Source: Lachnospiraceae bacterium P6B14
Lineage (GTDB): Bacteria > Bacillota > Clostridia > Lachnospirales > Lachnospiraceae
Direction of reading: 5' to 3'
Length of the DNA: 64,000 nucleotides
Assembly: GCA_000687695.1 (NCBI GenBank)
Contig: JHWZ01000003.1
Span: 124,001-188,000, forward strand
Each line of letters opens with the position of its first letter. Position 1 is the stretch's first letter. Both the position numbers and the translations under genes were made by a program. Below are positions 59,160-64,000 of the stretch, piece after piece. The notes below the pieces were generated by a model. The model saw only the letters and a program-made list of their open reading frames with translations. It was not told the DNA's origin and did no database searches.

Positions 59160-60077
59160 ATGATTTCAACTCTAATTGAAAAGATAAAGGAGAAAAAGGC
59201 TCCGGTCGTAGTCGGACTTGACCCGATGTTTTCGTATGTTCCGAAGCATGTCGCGGATTCTGCTTTCGAGCAGTTCGAGGAGACACTGGGAACAGCAGGC
59301 GAGGCTATCTGGCAATTCAACAAAGAGATCATCGACCAGATATATGACCTCGTACCTGCAGTAAAACCGCAGATCGCGATGTATGAGCAGTACGGTCTGC
59401 CTGGTATGATGGTGTTTGACAAGACGGTTAAATACTGCAAGCAGAAGGGACTTGTTGTTATCGGTGATATCAAGCGTGGCGACATCGGTTCCACATCTGA
59501 GGCATATGCGAACGGTCATATCGGTTCCGTGACGATCGGACGTACCGAGCTTCGAGGCTTCTATGAGGATATCGTGACCGTCAATCCGTATCTCGGTTCT
59601 GACGGCGTTATGCCTTTTGTGGATGCCTGCAAGAAGCATGATAAGGGTATTTTTGTCCTGGTTAAGACATCTAACCCGTCATCAGGTGAGTTCCAGGATA
59701 GGCTTATCGACGGAAAGCCGTTATATGAGCATGTGGCTGACAAGGTAAACGAGTGGGGGGCTGACTGCATGGACGGTGAGTACTCGGAGGTCGGTGCAGT
59801 GGTAGGCGCGACATATCCTGAGATGGGAGCCACCCTTCGTAAAAAGATGCCGCACAGCTACATCCTAGTGCCGGGTTACGGCGCACAGGGTGGTACAGCA
59901 GAGAGTCTTCGTCCTTACTTCAACGAGGACGGTCTCGGTGCGATAGTGAACTCTTCGAGAGGCATCATCTGCGCTTATCAGCAGGACAAGTATAAAGAGT
60001 TTGGAGAGCAGAACTTCGCCTTGGCATCACGCCAGGCGGTTCTTGATATGATTGACGATATTAATTCGATTTTCTGA
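59160..60077 (+). CDS. pyrF: Orotidine 5'-phosphate decarboxylase, type 2
   Basis: This 305-residue TIM-barrel enzyme decarboxylates OMP to UMP. The catalytic Asp-Lys-Asp signature is in DIKRGDIGSTS (about residues 102-112); 'VGLDP' near the start and 'VNPYLGSDGV' and 'VPGYGAQGG' complete the site. The roughly 300-residue length and 'IKRGDIGSTS' wording place it in the subfamily 2 group (pyrF2). GGAGG lies upstream. No other pyrimidine genes are in the window. Confidence 0.95.
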   Translation: MISTLIEKIKEKKAPVVVGLDPMFSYVPKHVADSAFEQFEETLGTAGEAIWQFNKEIIDQIYDLVPAVKPQIAMYEQYGLPGMMVFDKTVKYCKQKGLVVIGDIKRGDIGSTSEAYANGHIGSVTIGRTELRGFYEDIVTVNPYLGSDGVMPFVDACKKHDKGIFVLVKTSNPSSGEFQDRLIDGKPLYEHVADKVNEWGADCMDGEYSEVGAVVGATYPEMGATLRKKMPHSYILVPGYGAQGGTAESLRPYFNEDGLGAIVNSSRGIICAYQQDKYKEFGEQNFALASRQAVLDMIDDINSIF

Positions 60078-60116
60078 CCGGATCATAAAGCTTCTTTAAA
60101 TAATCCGGTCAGTTAG
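60074..60116. terminator. Bidirectional terminator between pyrF and anti-sigma gene
   Basis: CTGACCGGAT (60074-60083) pairs perfectly with ATCCGGTCAG (60103-60112). The pyrF stop codon is inside the left arm and the opposing gene's stop codon abuts the right arm. The U tail on the plus strand is weak (TTAGTTTT). Confidence 0.7.
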
Positions 60117-60445
60117 TTTTCCTGTTCAGGCTGTTCCTTCGGTCCTTTTGCGATCAGGATTACCGCGACGATCATTCCGAGCACGCCCACAGCGGCGGTT
60201 ATCCACAGAATGCCTGTCGAGGAGCCTATCATGCTCGCGAGATCGTCGGGCGTCTCCGTAGAATTAGTATCGGAACCGCTTCCGAATATCAAAAGTGCGC
60301 CCGAGAACACTGTCAGAGCAAAGCAGGCCGCGAGTGCCGCATAATGTTGCCACTGCACCCTGCGTCTGGCTGGTCTTTCATCAGCTTCTGCTATATATTT
60401 CATATCCACATCGCTCAATACATCCAGAAAATCAATTCCCTTCAT
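60113..60445 (-). CDS. Putative membrane anti-sigma factor
   Basis: This 110-residue protein starts MKGIDFLDVLSDVDMKYI. A charged segment follows, then two hydrophobic helices (about residues 33-55 and 77-98) separated by a short Ser/Thr/Asp-rich extracellular loop, ending in a charged tail. No zinc-binding His-Cys motif is present. It follows the ECF sigma gene by 33 bases on the same strand with its own AGGAGG, the usual order sigma then anti-sigma. Proteins with this 'DxxDxKYIxEA'-like start next to sigma genes are common in Lachnospiraceae. Sigma inhibition is inferred from context. Confidence 0.7.
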   Translation of the reverse strand: MKGIDFLDVLSDVDMKYIAEADERPARRRVQWQHYAALAACFALTVFSGALLIFGSGSDTNSTETPDDLASMIGSSTGILWITAAVGVLGMIVAVILIAKGPKEQPEQEN

Positions 60446-60478
60446 TTGGTACCTCCTATCATGGTCTGCGCATTGCCA

Positions 60479-61039
60479 CTACACGGTGAATCCATCCAGC
60501 TGCAGATGCTCTCGAAGCCGATTGCGAGTCCTCATCAGCAACGTTTTTACCTTGCTCTCAGAATACCCGTAGAACTTCGCAATATCCTTTATATCTTCCA
60601 TGTACCAGTAGCGGCGCATAAACACGCAGCGCTGGTCTTTTTTTAATCCCGCCAAAAACCGATTCATAGACTCTGAAAACGCGAGACGGTCAACGATACC
60701 GTCTCCGGATCCCTTGCTCATCAGACAGGAATCGATCTCATCAGTCAGGTAAACGATATCTGCGCCGCGCTTCTGAGCGTGCAAACGTCTGTAGCGGTCA
60801 ATTGAAAAACAGCGCGCTATCCGTGCGAGATACGGATAAAAATGTGACGTAGGAGAATCCGGTGGGATGTTGTCCCAAGCGCGAAGATAGGTATCATTAA
60901 CACACTCCTCAGCGGTCCCTGAATCATAAACCACCTTGAAGGAGAGTGAAAACAGCTTTCTCCCGTACATATCAGAGGTTTCCTTGATCGCCTGCTGATC
61001 CCTATCGAAATATAGCCTGATGATCTCCTCATCACTCAT
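60479..61039 (-). CDS. ECF-type RNA polymerase sigma factor
   Basis: This 186-residue protein has sigma region 2 (about residues 15-85) including 'EECVNDTYLRAWDNIPP' and 'LARIARCFSIDRYRR'. Sigma region 4 (about 125-180) holds the HTH 'EDIKDIAKFYGYSESKVKTLLMRTR'. The two-domain layout is that of extracytoplasmic-function sigma factors. AGGAG lies eight bases before the ATG on the minus strand. Upstream are a perfect consensus sigma-A promoter and a possible ECF-type promoter. The putative membrane anti-sigma gene is downstream, and a PrsW-type protease gene is divergent. Confidence 0.92.
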   Translation of the reverse strand: MSDEEIIRLYFDRDQQAIKETSDMYGRKLFSLSFKVVYDSGTAEECVNDTYLRAWDNIPPDSPTSHFYPYLARIARCFSIDRYRRLHAQKRGADIVYLTDEIDSCLMSKGSGDGIVDRLAFSESMNRFLAGLKKDQRCVFMRRYWYMEDIKDIAKFYGYSESKVKTLLMRTRNRLREHLQLDGFTV

Positions 61040-61068
61040 AATCGTATCTCCTGTATTTCTCTACCCTG

Positions 61069-61098
61069 TTATCCGCATTACCGGAGGTATAGGTTGCA
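61069..61098 (-). promoter_or_regulatory. Possible ECF-dependent promoter of the sigma gene
   Basis: On the minus strand TGCAACCT (61098-61091) is followed after 15 bases by CGGATAA (61075-61069). ECF promoters of clostridia commonly have an AAC-containing -35 and a CGT/CGG-type -10. It lies 30 bases before the sigma start codon, so autoregulation is plausible. Confidence 0.42.
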
Positions 61099-61150
61099 TT
61101 TTCAAAAAAAGTTTCTAAAAAAGTATCATCAGATAGTCTCTGATTGAACG

Positions 61151-61179
61151 ATTATAACAAATCAAAAAAAGTCTGTCAA
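61151..61179 (-). promoter_or_regulatory. Perfect sigma-A promoter toward the sigma factor gene
   Basis: On the minus strand: TTGACA (61179-61174), 17-base spacer, TATAAT (61156-61151), all consensus. It gives a leader of about 105 bases before the ECF sigma gene. Confidence 0.88.
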
Positions 61180-61226
61180 CATATGTCATTTTTTGTATAA
61201 AAAAACTGAAAAAACGCCGATTTTCC

Positions 61227-61256
61227 TTGACTTTTCGAGGGGGGGTGTGATAGAAT
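61227..61256 (+). promoter_or_regulatory. Promoter of the PrsW operon
   Basis: TTGACT (61227-61232), an 18-base spacer containing seven G in a row, TAGAAT (61251-61256). The leader to the PrsW start codon is about 95 bases. Apart from the promoters on both strands, the 317-base gap holds no other gene that I can see. Confidence 0.72.
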
Positions 61257-61356
61257 ATTATGTATTCATGTAAAAATTTCTACCTATATTATGCAAAAAA
61301 ATGCTTTTATTTATTGCAATACATTTCATAAAACACGTAAGGTGAAAGGAGTAAAA

Positions 61357-62022
61357 ATGGATAGCACGATCGAATACACCTGTTTTATATGTATCATGAT
61401 CCCGCTTCTGATGATGACGATCACAGTGAAAGCGGAGTCGAGGCTCCTGACGGGAAGTGTGGCACTGGGCTTGTTCATCTGCCTTTTCTCATCAGAGGTC
61501 AGCGGAGCGGTGATCCGCGCATTCGGCCTGACGAACACACAGTTCATCACGACGAACGCAACACCTATTATAGAAGAGTTACTGAAAGCGATCCCGCTTT
61601 TGGTCTACGCCTTCAGGTTCTCAAGCCGGAGAGACAAGCTGCTCTCATGCGGCTTTGGCATAGGAGTCGGCTTTGCGGTGCTGGAGAATATAGTTATACT
61701 CCTTCGCGCCATCATGAGCAATCCTGAAAGTGCCAACTACCTTTGGGCATTTGTAAGGGGCTTCGGTTCCGGTCTGATGCACTCGGTATCAACTATGATG
61801 ATCGGAGTTGTGATTAGCATCGTAATGAAACAGAAAAAGCTGCTCCTGCCGGGAACGGTTGCCATACTGAGTGTGGCAGTGGCTTATCATGCCATCTACA
61901 ACGCGCTTATTCAGACAGATCTGAGACACCTCGGTATCGTGCTTCCGCTCGTAACCTACATCGCGCTCGCACCTATGACCCTCAAAGGAAACGGTGCAAA
62001 AGCACAGAAGGAGGTGGCGTAA
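61357..62022 (+). CDS. PrsW-type intramembrane metalloprotease
   Basis: This 221-residue protein has about seven helices and the PrsW signature: EELLK (Glu 73, Glu 74) in 'PIIEELLKAIPLL', 'GVGFAVLENIVI', 'MHSVSTMMIGVVI' and 'YHAIYNALIQ', supplying the conserved Glu and His residues. In Bacillus subtilis PrsW makes the first cut in the anti-sigma factor RsiW. Here the gene is divergent from an ECF sigma/anti-sigma pair, so the anti-sigma is an attractive substrate (inference). ATG 61357 follows AAAGGAG; a longer frame lacks a site. It ends with GAAGGAGGTGGCG, which serves the next gene. Confidence 0.85.
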   Translation: MDSTIEYTCFICIMIPLLMMTITVKAESRLLTGSVALGLFICLFSSEVSGAVIRAFGLTNTQFITTNATPIIEELLKAIPLLVYAFRFSSRRDKLLSCGFGIGVGFAVLENIVILLRAIMSNPESANYLWAFVRGFGSGLMHSVSTMMIGVVISIVMKQKKLLLPGTVAILSVAVAYHAIYNALIQTDLRHLGIVLPLVTYIALAPMTLKGNGAKAQKEVA

Positions 62023-62679
62023 ATGAACTCACAGATCATACTTGAGATTCTATATACTGTAGCGGCATTTATTGCTACATTTATAGGAACGTTTAAGTAT
62101 TTCAGAAAAAAAAGCCCGCTGTTTCTCCAGATGGTGGTTTGTATGATGGGCTGCCGTTTCTTCAACGGTCTGCTCGATCTGTTACTAGTATATAGCAAGA
62201 TGAATATGGATACCTTTACCGTTTCATCGCTCGTACAGCTTGCACAGTTTTTATTCCTGATCTGCGCCAATATCGGTGCGCTTGACCATCTGTGTGATGA
62301 CGGTTCCAAGTCGAACCGAAAATATCGTATCATAGCTGCATTGATCCCGCTATTGATCTATGGCGTCCTGATCTGGTATACGATCTACGACGAGTTCAAC
62401 GCGGCGGAAAAGTTTATGCTGTTGATCGCTGTGCCGGTTCCTTTGTATTCTCTTTACTATCACATAAAGCATTTGATAATCCCGGATGTGGAGGGTGGTA
62501 TCATCAGGACGATCCGTCCATTTAACGCCATCTGCATTCTGAACTGCGTAGCATTTTTCGCAGAGTATACATTCAAGTATGGTTCGATTTACTGGTATGT
62601 GGCAGTGTCGATCGAAGTGTTCGTGTCTATCGCCATTATTCCGGTGTTAACTCACGGAATAAAAAAATGGTCAGCATGA
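62023..62679 (+). CDS. Polytopic membrane protein, function unknown
   Basis: This 218-residue protein has seven predicted helices, with few charged residues outside the loops ('YFRKKS', 'DDGSKSNRKYR', 'DEFNAAEK'). Helix count and loop sizes recall 7TM signalling proteins, but I recognise no family motif. Its ATG directly follows the stop codon of the PrsW-type gene and uses its terminal GGAGG, so the two are translationally coupled. Possible roles are an accessory to the protease or a sensor. Confidence 0.7.
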   Translation: MNSQIILEILYTVAAFIATFIGTFKYFRKKSPLFLQMVVCMMGCRFFNGLLDLLLVYSKMNMDTFTVSSLVQLAQFLFLICANIGALDHLCDDGSKSNRKYRIIAALIPLLIYGVLIWYTIYDEFNAAEKFMLLIAVPVPLYSLYYHIKHLIIPDVEGGIIRTIRPFNAICILNCVAFFAEYTFKYGSIYWYVAVSIEVFVSIAIIPVLTHGIKKWSA

Positions 62680-62759
62680 TGTGACGCGCAGGATATACTT
62701 TTCGGTTACAGGGTTGAAAGCCTTTATTTCAAAACTACACTCGCAAGGAGGGGATTCCA

Positions 62760-64000
62760 ATGAAAACAGGAATTTTGAAAAAACTCATCGCATGCTTTTT
62801 GATCACAGCGATGATGGTATGCGGACCATTTGCAAATGTTCCGAAAAATGCATTTGCAGCCGGTGATGATACCGCATCCGGAGCAGCTGTCCAGCAGGCA
62901 GAGGCTGATGAGGACGAAACAGAAGACACCGGTGAAGACGGTGAGAAAGATGAAGCCGACAAGAGCTCAGAGAGTGATGATCAAAAGGAGTCCGATGACT
63001 CCAAGCTTTATATCAGTGAAGTGAAGCTCGGTATGGGAAAAACAGAAGAAGAGGCGGCAAAGGCTCTTGTGGATGCCGGTTTCTTTATCATGCAGAAGGA
63101 CGGTAAGCCGGTTGATCTCAACAAAGGTGCCTCAGATGAGCGCCCGAGAGTTATCTACCTCGGATACAAAACAACGACAGATCCCAACGACGGTATCACG
63201 GACCTCGCTGTCATGAATATGACCGGGGGATACAGCTTCAGTGATTATGACGAATTGATTAATAAAGCAATGGAAACCCAGGTTAAGCCTTTTGTGGAAA
63301 ACTTTCTCGCTACGATCAATGAGTATCGCGAGAACTACAATAAGCCAAAGAACACACCTAATCACAAAAGAGCAGACATCGTTCGTCAGATATTAAATAA
63401 ATTCACGGATGATGATACCGATGGTGCGCCGATTGGAGATCTCCTTCTCAATGAGACAAAATATGAGATGGGCGACAAAGCCTATGAAGAACTCCCGGAA
63501 GTGGATAAGAAAGACACTCTGGATATAGTTACGATGTTCTTGCAGGGGAATCTTACCAGCATTTCGCTTATAGAGAAGTTCCTTGTGAAGGCTGCGGACA
63601 GCTCGGACAGTACATGGGTCGAGAGATTTGAAAACACAAGCTATGATCAGCTGGTGGAAGAGTTCGAGAAGAAGTATCTGGATGCGGACTTGGATGATAT
63701 CCATAAAAAGATGGATAAAAAATATAACGATACGGCGAAGCAAATACTTGAACTCTGGGATGATTTTGCGGATGTTGCAGAAAACTATGAGGATAAAAAA
63801 GATGAGATTGAAAACAGTATAGAGGATACTAAAGAAAAGCTTGAAGAAGCAACTGACATAGACGCTGAGAATATGAATGTTGATGAACTCGCGGATTCCA
63901 TCGTAGAACTCAATGATGCTCAGGTAGATGCGATGGATATGGTAGATGACAGCGTGGCTGTTAATGCCAGCGCCGAGCTGGATGAAAAAGAAAACGAGGA
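62760..64000 (+). CDS. Large secreted protein, acidic linker (3' partial)
   Basis: The frame starts at ATG 62760, seven bases after AAGGAGGGG, and is still open at the window end (413 codons seen). It begins with a signal peptide ('KKLIACFLITAMMVCGPF', cleavage likely after FAA near residue 34). A strongly acidic segment (about 40-80) follows, then a domain starting 'LYISEVKLGMGKTEEEAAKAL' with 'VIYLGYKTTTDPNDGITDLAVMNM', which I recall only from uncharacterised clostridial secreted proteins. Beyond about residue 290 it is helical and rich in Asp, Glu and Lys, like a coiled coil. It lies 80 bases after the membrane protein and is probably part of the PrsW operon. Confidence 0.85.
   Translation, partial: MKTGILKKLIACFLITAMMVCGPFANVPKNAFAAGDDTASGAAVQQAEADEDETEDTGEDGEKDEADKSSESDDQKESDDSKLYISEVKLGMGKTEEEAAKALVDAGFFIMQKDGKPVDLNKGASDERPRVIYLGYKTTTDPNDGITDLAVMNMTGGYSFSDYDELINKAMETQVKPFVENFLATINEYRENYNKPKNTPNHKRADIVRQILNKFTDDDTDGAPIGDLLLNETKYEMGDKAYEELPEVDKKDTLDIVTMFLQGNLTSISLIEKFLVKAADSSDSTWVERFENTSYDQLVEEFEKKYLDADLDDIHKKMDKKYNDTAKQILELWDDFADVAENYEDKKDEIENSIEDTKEKLEEATDIDAENMNVDELADSIVELNDAQVDAMDMVDDSVAVNASAELDEKENE

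Overview
The window is about 45% G+C, with strong Shine-Dalgarno sites (GGAGG), consensus sigma-A promoters and U-tailed intrinsic terminators. Its gene set points to a Gram-positive anaerobe of the Clostridia, most likely a Lachnospiraceae member of the Butyrivibrio/Pseudobutyrivibrio/Roseburia type. Indicators are a single-chain clade II PurL, a DUF6145 protein, IMP cyclohydrolase and AICAR formyltransferase as separate proteins, a TGS-less ThrS, a YesM/YesN pair and a DusB-CoaX-FolP neighbourhood. Genus assignment is inference.

Layout. 1-4.2 kb: heterodimeric ABC exporter (first subunit cut by the window edge) and a secreted Ig-like protein. 4.2-24.9 kb: housekeeping block with tRNA-Leu(CAG), a PpiC/SurA-like foldase, purL, maf, an rRNA 2'-O-methyltransferase, argF, citrate synthase, DUF6145, coaX, dusB, folP, a MacAB-like efflux set, a lipoprotein, a GDPD phosphodiesterase and guaA. 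24.9-34.5 kb: accessory island with an XRE repressor under a double-dyad promoter, a Fic toxin-antitoxin pair, a DUF4417 protein, a putative toxin/immunity cassette, a transposase relic, and a probable ribosome-targeting-antibiotic module (second RsgA-type GTPase, ABC-2 exporter, Lsa-type ABC-F with a leader-peptide attenuator). 34.5-39.6 kb: dTDP-rhamnose genes rfbBDC, a CstA-family transporter and AzlCD. 39.6-48.2 kb: YesN/YesM two-component system with a complete YtfQRT-YjfF-like sugar ABC importer plus a second binding protein. 48.2-60.1 kb: PAP2 phosphatase, proA, alpha/beta hydrolase, a LacI-like/GGDEF fusion, thrS, PurO-type IMP cyclohydrolase, AICAR formyltransferase, asd, a Nudix-like protein and pyrF. 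60.1-64 kb: ECF sigma factor and small membrane anti-sigma candidate, divergent from a PrsW-type intramembrane protease, a membrane protein and a large secreted protein that runs off the window.

The most unusual signal is intercistronic. Two families of large, multi-stem structured elements recur between housekeeping genes. Family A has five copies (4623-4801 minus, 10807-10970, 16600-16737, 55017-55151, 57280-57451) plus a partial copy at 10755-10796. Family B has three copies (14657-14789, 43233-43348, 55937-56065). Stems are maintained while their sequences change, and loops and bulges are conserved. All copies are co-directional with their flanking genes, and most begin within a few bases of a stop codon. 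They look like conserved RNA folds or structured mobile repeats that I do not recognise from any named family. A third hairpin cluster lies at 19318-19438.

Other points: the PrsW/ECF/anti-sigma neighbourhood suggests a regulated-proteolysis envelope-stress circuit; the Fic antitoxin has a degenerate inhibitory motif; the ABC-F and RsgA-like genes each follow a promoter, mini-ORF and terminator array; and the rfbB promoter is embedded in the preceding terminator. All assignments come from reading the sequence; no database search was run.
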